Shown here piece by piece: positions 36,602 through 44,987 of a DNA stretch of 64,000 nucleotides. The stretch comes from Rhodoferax sp. (GTDB taxonomy: Bacteria > Pseudomonadota > Gammaproteobacteria > Burkholderiales > Burkholderiaceae_C). The DNA lies in NCBI RefSeq assembly GCF_013297935.1, contig NZ_JAAFIX010000004.1, positions 90,168-154,167 of the forward strand, in the 5' to 3' direction. Numbering within the stretch: the stretch's first letter is position 1; each line of letters opens with the position of its first letter. The position numbers and the translations under genes were made by a program. The notes under the pieces are model-generated. The model had not been told where the DNA came from. It worked only from the letters and a program-made list of their open reading frames with translations, and did no database searches.

Positions 36602-37678
36602 ATGGCAGCTTCTCTCCAAATCGCAGGCATCCGCAAAGTATTCGGCAAGGGCGACAAAGCCGTTGAAGTCCTCAAGAAAATCGAAATCGACGTCGCCCCC
36701 GGCGAGTTTTTGATCTTGGTTGGCCCCTCAGGTTGCGGCAAGTCCACCTTGCTCAACATCATTGCGGGCCTCGAAGAACCGTCCGAAGGCGAGCTACGCA
36801 TTGCCGGCAAAAACGTGGTGGGCGTGGCCCCCGCGCAGCGCGACATTGCGATGGTGTTCCAGAGCTACGCGCTCTACCCCACCATGAGCGTGGCCGACAA
36901 CATCGGCTTCGCCCTCGAAATGCGCAAGGTGCCCGTAGAGCAGCGCAAAAAGCGCATTGCTGAAGTAGCCGCCATGCTGCAAATCGAGCACCTGTTGGAC
37001 CGCCGCCCCGCGCAGCTGTCCGGCGGTCAGCGCCAGCGCGTGGCCATGGGCCGTGCTTTGGCCCGCGACCCCCAGCTTTTCTTGTTTGACGAGCCACTCT
37101 CGAATCTGGACGCCAAGCTCCGTGTGGAAATGCGCGCCGAAATCAAGCGCCTGCACCAGGTGAGCGGCATCACCAGCGTGTACGTGACGCACGACCAGAT
37201 TGAGGCCATGACCCTGGGCAGCCGTATCGCGGTCATGAAAGACGGCATCTTGCAACAAATCGGCACACCCGACGACATCTACAACCGCCCCGCCAACACC
37301 TACGTGGCTACCTTTATCGGCTCGCCCACCATGAACCTGATCAAAGGCCATGTGGAAGTGCCCGGCGCGCAAGGCCGCTTTGCCTTCAACGGCAGCACCC
37401 TGGAGCTGGCAACCCCTGCGGCAGGCGACGCCACCATGGGCGTGCGCCCCGAACACATTGAGATGATCACTGGCGACACCGCCTGGCGCGGCGAAGTGTC
37501 CGTGGTCGAGCCCACCGGCGCCGACACCTACGTGGTGGTGAAAACCTCTGCCGGCGAAGTGACCGTGCGCACCGCCCCAAGCGCATCGTGGAAAGCCGGC
37601 GACCAGGTTGGTCTGCGCGTGAACCCTGCGAACGTGAGCTGGTTCAACACCGCGACGGGTGTGCGTTTGGGCGTTTAA
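36602..37678 (+). CDS. Carbohydrate ABC transporter ATPase (UgpC/MalK-like)
   Basis: 358 residues. Walker A GPSGCGKST, Q-loop MVFQSYALYPTM, signature LSGGQRQRVAMGRAL, Walker B LFLFDEPLSNLD and H-loop VTHDQIEA are all present. A C-terminal TOBE/OB regulatory domain covers about 240-358, including MGVRPEHIEM. It is the last gene of the cassette and is followed by a strong terminator. Confidence 0.95.
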   Translation: MAASLQIAGIRKVFGKGDKAVEVLKKIEIDVAPGEFLILVGPSGCGKSTLLNIIAGLEEPSEGELRIAGKNVVGVAPAQRDIAMVFQSYALYPTMSVADNIGFALEMRKVPVEQRKKRIAEVAAMLQIEHLLDRRPAQLSGGQRQRVAMGRALARDPQLFLFDEPLSNLDAKLRVEMRAEIKRLHQVSGITSVYVTHDQIEAMTLGSRIAVMKDGILQQIGTPDDIYNRPANTYVATFIGSPTMNLIKGHVEVPGAQGRFAFNGSTLELATPAAGDATMGVRPEHIEMITGDTAWRGEVSVVEPTGADTYVVVKTSAGEVTVRTAPSASWKAGDQVGLRVNPANVSWFNTATGVRLGV

Positions 37679-37696
37679 GATTTCAAGACCTTAACG

Positions 37697-37737
37697 AAAA
37701 AGCCGGGCTGCCCTTGTGGGGTAGCCCGGCTTTTTTT
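37697..37737 (+). terminator. Rho-independent terminator of the sugar importer operon
   Basis: AGCCGGGCT pairs with AGCCCGGCT, extended by G-T and three C-G pairs around a short loop. Seven T residues follow. It begins 20 bp after the ATPase stop. Confidence 0.93.
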
Positions 37738-37753
37738 GCCGGTAGTTGGCCCG

Positions 37754-38014
37754 CTAGTACTTATCTAGTCTCATAGCGTAGAACAAGAGCATAAATGGGA
37801 AAAGTACGTAGGAAACATCGCCGATTACCATTGATGTCACCCAACATATCAGCGCCGCGGGAATAGCGCAGGCGGCCATTCTTTCGCCAGAGAACGAGTA
37901 GGTTATTTTCTCGTTGCAGCTCGGACATCGTCCCCAAACACTGACGCTACCCTGGTAGTCTCCGTCGCGAATGTGCGGCCAAGGTACTTGATTTCCACAA
38001 TGGGGGCATTTCAT
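37754..38014 (-). CDS. Small zinc-ribbon membrane protein, unknown
   Basis: 86 residues. An N-terminal zinc ribbon (CPHCG then CPSC, 26 residues apart) is followed by two hydrophobic segments (ACAIPAALICWVTSMVIG and YVLFPFMLLFYAM). It is AT-richer than its surroundings and isolated between the importer terminator and a sensor kinase gene. I do not recognise the family; a recently gained gene is possible. Confidence 0.6.
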   Translation of the reverse strand: MKCPHCGNQVPWPHIRDGDYQGSVSVWGRCPSCNEKITYSFSGERMAACAIPAALICWVTSMVIGDVSYVLFPFMLLFYAMRLDKY

Positions 38015-38018
38015 ATAG

Positions 38019-39395
38019 TTATCCCAACACCGGCAACTCCAGCCGGATCGTCAACCCATGCGGCAACGTCGTCTGCGCTGTCGCCGTGCCGTTATGCCGA
38101 CGTGCAATTTCCGCCACGATGGACAAGCCCAAGCCGCAGCCGCCGGGCAGTTCGCTGGCGCGCCAGAAGCGTTCAAACACGCGCTCCAGGTGTTCGGTCG
38201 AGAGGCCCGGGCCGGTGTCTTCCACGTCCAGCCAGCACACGCCGTCGCGCACCGTGGTACGCAGGGTGACCACGGCACCTTTGCCTGCGTAGCGCAGGAC
38301 GTTGTCGATGAGGTTGCTCAGCACTTCGCGCAGCAGCAGTTTGTCGGCGGGCACCATGACGCTGTCTTCACCTTCATAACCCAGGTCCACGCCAGCCGCC
38401 AGGGCGCGGCGCGTCCATTCGCGGGCTACTTCGCGTGCCAGCGATGCGGCATCCACCGGCACCAGGCTCACCTCCGCCTCGGTGCGGGCCAATGACAGCA
38501 GCTGGTGCACCAGGTGGGCGCTGCGCTGGGCGCCGGTGTGCACTTTGGTCAGGCGCTGTTGCAAGGCCTCGGGGTCTTTTTCTTGCATGGCCAGCTCGGT
38601 CTGGCTGATCAGCCCGGCCAGCGGGGTGCGCAGCTGGTGAGCGGCGTCGTTCAAAAAGCGCTTTTCCTGACTCAGGCTGCGGCGCAGGGTGGTGAGCAGT
38701 TGGTTCAGGGTGTTGGCCAGCGAGTGCACTTCCTCGGGCGCTTGCGTCATCTCAATAGGCGAGAGCGACGCCATGTTGCGGTTGGCCAACTGGGCCTCCA
38801 GCCGCTCCAGCGGCGCGAGGCCACGGCGCACACCTTCGTACACCAGCACGCTGAGCACCGCGCCCAGAATCAGCAGCGGGAACAGCACATCGCGCACCAG
38901 CTCGCGGGCAATGCGCTGCTGCGCGACCAGGCTTTTGGCCACCTGCACCCGCATGCGCTGGTCGGTAAAGCCATCGCCAAAACTGAGGTCGATGGACGCC
39001 ACCCGCATGGGTTTGCCCTCCATCACCACTTCGTAGAGCACCGGTTCGTTGGCGGGGGAGTACAGGTCGGGCGTTTGGCCGGGGATTTTGGTGTTGCCCA
39101 GCAAAAAGCTGCCGGGGGGCGACGACACCATGTAGGCCACGCGGTCGTTCGGGTCTTGCTCAATGATGTCGCGTGCCGCCCTCGGAAAGTCGACCAGCAG
39201 GCCCGAGCCCATGGGCTTGACCTGCCGTGCCAGCGAGCGCACCGATTGGGTGAGCGACTGGTCGATGGTTTTTTCGGCATAGGCCAGGGCCACCCGGAAG
39301 GCCAGCACCCCGCCCATGAGCCACAGCACCAGCTGGGGCAGCAGCAGCCAGATGAGTAGTTGGCGTTTGAGCGAGAAGCGGGCCGGGCGGCTCAT
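38019..39395 (-). CDS. TctE/QseC-type sensor histidine kinase
   Basis: 458 residues from ATG 39395, which overlaps the response regulator stop by 4 bp. TM1 is near 12-34, a periplasmic domain covers about 35-165 and TM2 is near 168-186. A HAMP-like linker leads to the H-box FLNDAAHQLRTPLAGL (H253) and an HATPase_c domain with NLIDNVLRYA, DTGPGLS and GGCGLGLSI. Kinases of this type control tricarboxylate uptake or quorum/metal responses. Here no target transporter of that type is adjacent, but the sugar importer is nearby. Confidence 0.9.
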   Translation of the reverse strand: MSRPARFSLKRQLLIWLLLPQLVLWLMGGVLAFRVALAYAEKTIDQSLTQSVRSLARQVKPMGSGLLVDFPRAARDIIEQDPNDRVAYMVSSPPGSFLLGNTKIPGQTPDLYSPANEPVLYEVVMEGKPMRVASIDLSFGDGFTDQRMRVQVAKSLVAQQRIARELVRDVLFPLLILGAVLSVLVYEGVRRGLAPLERLEAQLANRNMASLSPIEMTQAPEEVHSLANTLNQLLTTLRRSLSQEKRFLNDAAHQLRTPLAGLISQTELAMQEKDPEALQQRLTKVHTGAQRSAHLVHQLLSLARTEAEVSLVPVDAASLAREVAREWTRRALAAGVDLGYEGEDSVMVPADKLLLREVLSNLIDNVLRYAGKGAVVTLRTTVRDGVCWLDVEDTGPGLSTEHLERVFERFWRASELPGGCGLGLSIVAEIARRHNGTATAQTTLPHGLTIRLELPVLG

Positions 39396-40093
39396 GGGCT
39401 GTCGGATTCGAGCATGTAGCCCAAGCCGCGCACATTGCGGATGCTCAGGCCGCTGTCGTTGAGCTTGCGGCGCAGGCGGTGCACATACACCTCCAGCGCG
39501 TTGGAGCCGGCAGCGCCACCTTCTTGCGGGGCGGTTTGCCACACGGCCAGCACGTCTTCGCGGCCCACGACTTGCCCCATGTTGTTGACCAGCAGCGAGA
39601 GTAGCGACCATTCGCGGTGGGTGAGCTCCATGGGTTCTTCGCCCAGCCAGCCCAGCGGCAGCACGGGGTCGAGGCGAAGGCTTTGGCTGGTGCTGCTTTG
39701 CACTTCTAGCGACCCGCCAAACGCCGGTAGTCGCGAGCGGCGCAACATACTTTGCAGGCGGGCCAGCAGTTCGGCCATGTTGAAAGGTTTGGTGAGGTAG
39801 TCGTCGGCCCCGGCGTTCAGGCCTTGCACCCGGTCGTCCACGCCATCACGTGCGGTGAGAATGAGCACGGGCAGGGCAGCCAGGCGCTGGCGTATCCAGG
39901 TGAGCACGGCAATGCCATCAACCACCGGTAAGCCCAGGTCGAGCACCACGCCGTCAAAGCGGGTGGCCTCCAGCAGGCTTTGGGCTTGCGCGCCGTCGCT
40001 GGCGCTGCTCACGCTGTGACCGGCGTGCACCAGCTGTGCACAGAGGCCGTCGCGCAGCAATTCATCGTCTTCAACAATCAGTAAATGGGCCAT
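39392..40093 (-). CDS. OmpR-family response regulator (TctD/QseB-like)
   Basis: 233 residues. The receiver has EDD at 8-10, phospho-acceptor D52 (VVLDLGLPVVDG) and the lysine in YLTKPFNM. The C-terminal winged helix reads ELTHREWSLLSLLVNN and NALEVYVHRLRRKL. An insertion between the domains (about 15 extra residues) is slightly unusual. It is translationally coupled to the kinase downstream. Confidence 0.92.
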   Translation of the reverse strand: MAHLLIVEDDELLRDGLCAQLVHAGHSVSSASDGAQAQSLLEATRFDGVVLDLGLPVVDGIAVLTWIRQRLAALPVLILTARDGVDDRVQGLNAGADDYLTKPFNMAELLARLQSMLRRSRLPAFGGSLEVQSSTSQSLRLDPVLPLGWLGEEPMELTHREWSLLSLLVNNMGQVVGREDVLAVWQTAPQEGGAAGSNALEVYVHRLRRKLNDSGLSIRNVRGLGYMLESDSP

Positions 40094-40141
40094 GGCCTGA
40101 GCATACCAAGGCAGGGCGCTCTGCCCTGAGCGGATCTACCC

Positions 40142-41443
40142 TCAGGCAGGCGGCGCGGGTGGCAGCCCCGCCGCAATCGCCTCAGCGCGTGCTGTATGGA
40201 TGAATTGACCTATCTTTGGCCCCTTAGCCCCCGCCAATATTGCGCGAGCAGCTATTAAATCTGTAGCAACTTCCAGCGCCAGGTCGAGGGCCTGCCCCAG
40301 CCTTTGGGCTTGGGGGTAGGGCGCCTCGTGCAGGCCCAGGCGGCCTTGGGCATCGCACTGGCAGGCGAGCAGGGCCGCGCGAAAGCGTGCGGGTTTGCGG
40401 ATGGCGTCGCAGCGCTCCAGCAGGCGCAGCAGGGCAGCCGCGTTGAGCGAGCCGCTGCGGTGGATGTTGCCGTGCTCGCGGGCCACCACGTCGGCCAGCT
40501 CGGCGCTGTCGTTGGGCACGCGCAGGCGCTGGCACACGCCCTTGAGCAGGCGGGCGCTGCGCTCTTCATGGCCGATGTGGCGGGGCAGCACATCGGCGGG
40601 CGTGGTGCCTTTGCCGAGGTCGTGGCCCAGGCAGGCAAAGCGCACCTCCAGCGGCGCGCCCAACTGGGCCGCGCGGTCCAGCACCAGCATGACGTGCACG
40701 CCGGTGTCCACCTCGGGGTGGTGCTCGGGGCTTTGGGGCACGCCCCAGAGCCGGTCCAGCTCAGGCAGCAGGCGCGCCAGCGCGCCGCAGCTGCGCAGCA
40801 CTTCAAACATGCGGGAAGGCCGGGCCTCCATCAGGCCCTTGGCCAGCTCTTGCCACACGCGCTCGGGCACCAGGTGATTTACCTCGCCGTCGTCCACCAT
40901 GGTCTGCATGAGCGCGGTGGTCTCAGTGGCCACGGTGAAGTCGGTAAACCGCGCGGCAAAGCGGGCCACGCGCAGGATGCGCACCGGGTCCTCGCGAAAA
41001 GCCGGCGTCACATGGCGCAGCACCCGCTTTTGCAGGTCGGCCTGGCCGCCATAGGGGTCTACTAGCGTTTTGGTATCAAATAGGCCTCTAGCCCCCGTAT
41101 CGTCTGCGCGAGCAGCTATGGAATTGATAGTAAGGTCGCGCCGGGCCAGGTCTTGCTCCAGCGTCACATCCGGCGCGGCGTGCACGGCAAAGCCGTGGTA
41201 GCCGGGCGCGGTTTTGCGCTCGGTGCGGGCCAGGGCGTATTCCTCTTGGGTGCGGGGGTGCAAAAACACCGGAAAGTCTTTGCCTACTGCGATAAAGCCC
41301 GCATCCAGCATCTGCTGCGGGCTGCTGCCCACCACCACCCAGTCGCGGTCTTTCACCTCCAGGCCCAAGAGCGCGTCGCGCACGGCGCCGCCCACCAGAA
41401 AGGTGCCGGTAGGGCGGGTAGCGTCAGGCGTGGGGTGGGGCAT
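40142..41443 (-). CDS. cca: Multifunctional CCA-adding enzyme
   Basis: 433 residues. The class II nucleotidyltransferase head has LVGGAVRDALLGL and DRDWVVVG, then RRDLTINSIA. The C-terminal HD domain has CLGHDLGKG. It adds or repairs the 3' CCA of tRNAs. Two copies of the dispersed repeat are in frame: G codes residues about 104-124, beside the catalytic head where the E. coli enzyme has a shorter loop, and F codes about 391-412 near the C-terminus. The start overlaps the GST stop by 1 bp (TGATG). Confidence 0.95.
   Translation of the reverse strand: MPHPTPDATRPTGTFLVGGAVRDALLGLEVKDRDWVVVGSSPQQMLDAGFIAVGKDFPVFLHPRTQEEYALARTERKTAPGYHGFAVHAAPDVTLEQDLARRDLTINSIAARADDTGARGLFDTKTLVDPYGGQADLQKRVLRHVTPAFREDPVRILRVARFAARFTDFTVATETTALMQTMVDDGEVNHLVPERVWQELAKGLMEARPSRMFEVLRSCGALARLLPELDRLWGVPQSPEHHPEVDTGVHVMLVLDRAAQLGAPLEVRFACLGHDLGKGTTPADVLPRHIGHEERSARLLKGVCQRLRVPNDSAELADVVAREHGNIHRSGSLNAAALLRLLERCDAIRKPARFRAALLACQCDAQGRLGLHEAPYPQAQRLGQALDLALEVATDLIAARAILAGAKGPKIGQFIHTARAEAIAAGLPPAPPA
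40207..40271 (-). repeat. Dispersed AGCTGCTCGCGCA repeat, copy F (inside cca, 3' part)
   Basis: On the gene strand GCTACAGATTTAATAGCTGC, then TCGCGCA, then GCGGGGGCTAAGGGGCC. It is read in the common frame as LIAARAILAGAKG. Confidence 0.8.
41071..41132 (-). repeat. Dispersed AGCTGCTCGCGCA repeat, copy G (inside cca, 5' part)
   Basis: On the gene strand ACTATCAATTCCATAGCTGC, then TCGCGCA, then ACGGGGGCTAGAGGCC. It is read in the common frame as SIAARADDTGARG. This copy is among the closest to the consensus. Confidence 0.85.
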
Positions 41444-42126
41444 CAGCGTTGCAGGCGGTAGGGCTCTTCAAAGTCCAGAAAGTCTTTTTCGGCCAAGGCG
41501 CCGTTGATCCAGTCTTGCACGCCGGGCAGTGCCAGCACGCGGGACACATAGGCCCCCACCACCGGGCTGACCGGCAGGCCGTAGGTTTTGAGGCGGGCGC
41601 ACACGGGGGCAAAGTAGGCATCGGCTACTGAGAACTGGCCAAACAACATGGGTCCGCCATATTGGGCCAGCAGTTCTTCCCACATGGCGCTGAGGCGGGC
41701 CACATCGGCGCGCACGGCGGGCTTGTCGCGCCAGATGAGGGCGCCGGTTTCCAGCAGGGTGGCCTCGATGTTCATCGGGCAGTTGCTGCGCAGGCCGGTG
41801 AAGCCGGAGTGCATTTCGGCGCACACGCTGCGCGCCCGGGCCCGGGCGGCTGTGTCGGCGGGCCAGAGTTGCAGGTTGGGGAATTGCTCTGCCACGTATT
41901 CGGCAATGGCCAGCGTGTCCCACACGGCGAGGTCACCATCGACCAGCAAAGGCACCTTGCCGGTCGGGCTGAGGCTGGCGAGGGTGGTCTTGAACTGCGA
42001 CTGGCTCTCAAACGAGTCAAACCGCACCATGACCTCTTCAAAGTCGATGCCGGCTTGCTTCAGGAGCACCCACGGGCGCATGGACCACGAGGAATAGTTT
42101 TTATTGCCGATATAGAGTTTGATCAT
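41443..42126 (-). CDS. Glutathione S-transferase family protein
   Basis: 227 residues from ATG 42126, with AAGGA 6 bp upstream. The thioredoxin-fold N-terminal domain starts MIKLYIGNKNYSSWSMRPW, where the SSWS serines are the likely catalytic site of this YfcF-like subgroup. GKVPLLVDGD and the helical C-terminal domain follow. The substrate is unknown. It is coupled to cca by a TGATG stop/start overlap. Confidence 0.9.
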   Translation of the reverse strand: MIKLYIGNKNYSSWSMRPWVLLKQAGIDFEEVMVRFDSFESQSQFKTTLASLSPTGKVPLLVDGDLAVWDTLAIAEYVAEQFPNLQLWPADTAARARARSVCAEMHSGFTGLRSNCPMNIEATLLETGALIWRDKPAVRADVARLSAMWEELLAQYGGPMLFGQFSVADAYFAPVCARLKTYGLPVSPVVGAYVSRVLALPGVQDWINGALAEKDFLDFEEPYRLQR

Positions 42127-42253
42127 GCGCAATCCTTGGTCAAAACGGCATGATAGTCGGGCCCGCGGGGGCTGGCGGCCCGAGGGAGGCGGTCCTATAC
42201 TGAAACCACAAGTTCAGCGCTAGCAAGCGCCGCCAACACCGGGAGGAGACCCC

Positions 42254-43153
42254 ATGTCGTTTCAAGCAGTTCGCTTCGACGGTCGTTACTGGCGCAACAG
42301 CCGGTGGTGGTTCGGGGGATGGGCCCTGTTGCTGTGTGGCTTGGCAGGGGCGCAGCCCATACGCTTCGCGCCTGAAAAAGACTACCCCCCGTTTGTGAGT
42401 GCCGGCCCCGGTGGGCAGGTGCAAGGCTTGTCGGTAGATGTGCTGGACATTGTGCGACCTCGCTTACCGGCCGGGGTGGAGATGCTGCCCCCGGACAACC
42501 TGGCCAATATTCTCCAGGCAGCGCGCCGTGGCGAGGTGGACCTGATTTCTTCACTGCGCCCGACTCCTGAGCGCGCAGAGTTTCTGGCCTTTACCGAGCC
42601 CTATGTCAAAGTGCCCGCCGTCCTGGTGGTCCGGCAGGGGCCTGCGGCCCCGGCGCTCAAAGACCTCGAAGGCCGGTCGGTGGCCGTGGGCAAGGGCTAC
42701 GCGGTAGAAGCTTTTGTGCGCAGCCAGTATCCGCAAATCCGCTGGGTGGCAGTGAGCGACGACCTCACCGGTTTTCAGCAGCTCATGCGCAGCGAGGTGG
42801 ACGGGGTGGTGGCCGATGTGGCCAGCATCAGCGATGCCAAGCGCCACAGTGGCGTGCGCGGGGTACAGGTGGGCGAGACGCTGCCTTTTGAATACGAGTT
42901 GAGTTTTGCCTACCGCAAAGACCTGACGGCACTGGGCGCGGCACTCAACGCAGGCCTGCACGACATATCCCCCGCGACACGCCAAGCGCTTTTGCGTCGA
43001 TGGATCGACATCGACACCCTGACCTACGAGGACCCTTTGCAGCAGTGGCTGCGCAGAGCGGCGTTCGGCTTGGCCGCACTCGCCGTCGTGGTGGCAGTGG
43101 TCTGGCGCGCACGTCGTCCAGCCGGAGAGGAAGGAACGTCGCGTGCCGAATGA
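42254..43153 (+). CDS. Membrane-tethered periplasmic solute-binding sensor (SBP_bac_3)
   Basis: 299 residues. The signal segment (ALLLCGLAGAQ) and the family-3 binding fold (IRFAPEKDYPPFV, then LISSLRPTPERAEFLAFTEPY) are clear. A C-terminal transmembrane helix (AAFGLAALAVVVAVVWRARRP) follows. Free transport receptors lack such an anchor; it is typical of binding domains fused to signalling outputs. The next gene overlaps it by 11 bp and codes a diguanylate cyclase, so the two probably form a split ligand-sensing c-di-GMP system. Confidence 0.85.
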   Translation: MSFQAVRFDGRYWRNSRWWFGGWALLLCGLAGAQPIRFAPEKDYPPFVSAGPGGQVQGLSVDVLDIVRPRLPAGVEMLPPDNLANILQAARRGEVDLISSLRPTPERAEFLAFTEPYVKVPAVLVVRQGPAAPALKDLEGRSVAVGKGYAVEAFVRSQYPQIRWVAVSDDLTGFQQLMRSEVDGVVADVASISDAKRHSGVRGVQVGETLPFEYELSFAYRKDLTALGAALNAGLHDISPATRQALLRRWIDIDTLTYEDPLQQWLRRAAFGLAALAVVVAVVWRARRPAGEEGTSRAE

Positions 43154-44987
43154 GGCCGCCGCCATAAACCCGGTCTGCGCGCCACGCCCGGTGGGGTGGA
43201 TGCTGCAATGGGCGCTTTTGTGCGCGCTGGCCGCCGCTGTGTCGTTAGTCCTCTCCGACGCCCGCCCGGGGCAGGTGCTGGTGTGGTTTGCCAACGCTTT
43301 TGGTGCCGTGGCGCTCATGCAGCTCCCCCGGCGGCAATGGCCTGCCTATCTAGCGCTGGTGTTGTTGGGCATGTGGGCGGTGCATGCCGCCTTTGCGCTC
43401 ACGCCGGCCGCCCGGCTGCTGGCCGGCGAGAGCGGGTTGTATGCGGCAGGGGCTTCCTTGGTCAAAGTGGGGGCCCATGTATTTGAAATGGTGCTTGCGG
43501 CCCTGTGGCTGACGCGTCTGCCCAGCCTGAGCCAAGCGGGTGAGAGCGCCACCGCTCAGGCGCAGGTGCTGCTCCGCGGCGCCTTGCTGCCAGCCGCCGT
43601 GAGTGCTCCGCTCGGCGGGGCGGTGTTGGCCATGGCCTGGGACACCGAGTGGCAGGCTGCCACCCTGAACTGGGTGGTGGGCAGCACCATCGGGTCGGTC
43701 GCCATGTTGCCGCTGGTGCTGATGCTGGCCACCCGGGGGCTGGCCGCTTCGGTGCAGCGCTGGGTGTCGCCAAGTCATATCGGCATGGCCATCCTGAGTG
43801 TGGCGGTGGTGCTCTGGGCGGCTACCAGCTTGCCCAAGCCTTTTGTGATCATGCTGGCGCCCATGGTGTGGGTGGCCGCGCGCAGCAGCCTGTTCAACAG
43901 CATGGTGGTGAATGCGGCCATTGCACTGGTCATGACCGCCCTGATTCGCGTGGGGGTGTTGCTGCCGCCACCCTCATCGACCTGGTGGGGCGATGCGCTT
44001 TACTTTCTCTCCGTGTTGGCCACGCTGTTGCCGGGCTTGTTTCTGGCGGTTATGTCCGAGGGGCAGCGGCGTGCAACCCGGGTGTTGGCACAGAGTGAGG
44101 CCCGGGCTCGAAGCCTTTACCAGGCGACACCGGCAATGTTGCACTCCATCGACGGCGGCGGCCGAATCGTGCAAGTGAACCGCCTGTGGCTCGACACCCT
44201 GGGCTATCAGGAGTCCGAGGTGCTGGGGCGGCACATTGCCGATTTCATGACGCCGGATTCGGCCCGCTATGCCCGGGAGGTCGTGATTCCGCAGGCGATT
44301 CACGACGGGCGTTGCAACAACATCGATTACCAGTTTCGCAAGCGCGACGGTACCGCTTGCGATGTACTGCTGTCTGCCGTGTGGGAGTTCGACGCTGAGC
44401 ACCAACCCCTGCGCAGCCTGGCGGTGCTGCAGGACGTGACCGAGAAAAAGCGGCTGCAAGCCCGCAGCCACTTTGCCGAGCATGATGCCCTGACCGGCCT
44501 GCCCAACCGGGTGTTGTTGCACGACCGTTTGCGCATGCTCTGCGCTCACCATGCCCGGCACGGTGGCTTGTTTGCCGTGGGCTTTATGGACCTGGACCAC
44601 TTTAAAGACATCAACGATCAATACGGCCACGACGCGGGCGACGCCCTGCTCAGAGAGGTAGCCCGCCGGCTGCAAACCGCTTTGCGGGCCGAGGACACCG
44701 TGTGCCGGCTGGGGGGGGACGAGTTTGTGCTGCTGCTGGGCGGGGTAACCCATGCGGAGGAGCTACCGCCCCTCATGGACAAGGTGATGGACACGCTGGC
44801 GGGCCCCTTGCGCCTGGGCACTGCCGCAGACGCCCCGGAGGTTCAGGTTTCCGGCAGTCTGGGGGTGGCGGTGTATCCGGCGGATGGTGCTGATTTGCAA
44901 ACCCTGCTCACCCATGCCGATCAGGCCATGTACACCGCCAAGCGCAGCGGCCGAAACCGCTGCGAGTTTTGCCGGCCAGCGACCTAG
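43143..44987 (+). CDS. MASE1-PAS-GGDEF diguanylate cyclase
   Basis: 614 residues from GTG 43143. Residues about 15-305 are a multi-helix MASE1-like membrane sensor. A PAS domain lies at about 320-440 (SLYQATPAMLHSIDGGGRIV) and the GGDEF domain at about 450-612. The active site GGDEF is at 524-528 and the inhibitory RxxD site (RAED) lies five residues before it. It should make c-di-GMP with product inhibition. It overlaps the SBP_bac_3 gene by 11 bp, and its stop overlaps the convergent transglycosylase stop in CTAG. Confidence 0.92.
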   Translation: MPNEAAAINPVCAPRPVGWMLQWALLCALAAAVSLVLSDARPGQVLVWFANAFGAVALMQLPRRQWPAYLALVLLGMWAVHAAFALTPAARLLAGESGLYAAGASLVKVGAHVFEMVLAALWLTRLPSLSQAGESATAQAQVLLRGALLPAAVSAPLGGAVLAMAWDTEWQAATLNWVVGSTIGSVAMLPLVLMLATRGLAASVQRWVSPSHIGMAILSVAVVLWAATSLPKPFVIMLAPMVWVAARSSLFNSMVVNAAIALVMTALIRVGVLLPPPSSTWWGDALYFLSVLATLLPGLFLAVMSEGQRRATRVLAQSEARARSLYQATPAMLHSIDGGGRIVQVNRLWLDTLGYQESEVLGRHIADFMTPDSARYAREVVIPQAIHDGRCNNIDYQFRKRDGTACDVLLSAVWEFDAEHQPLRSLAVLQDVTEKKRLQARSHFAEHDALTGLPNRVLLHDRLRMLCAHHARHGGLFAVGFMDLDHFKDINDQYGHDAGDALLREVARRLQTALRAEDTVCRLGGDEFVLLLGGVTHAEELPPLMDKVMDTLAGPLRLGTAADAPEVQVSGSLGVAVYPADGADLQTLLTHADQAMYTAKRSGRNRCEFCRPAT

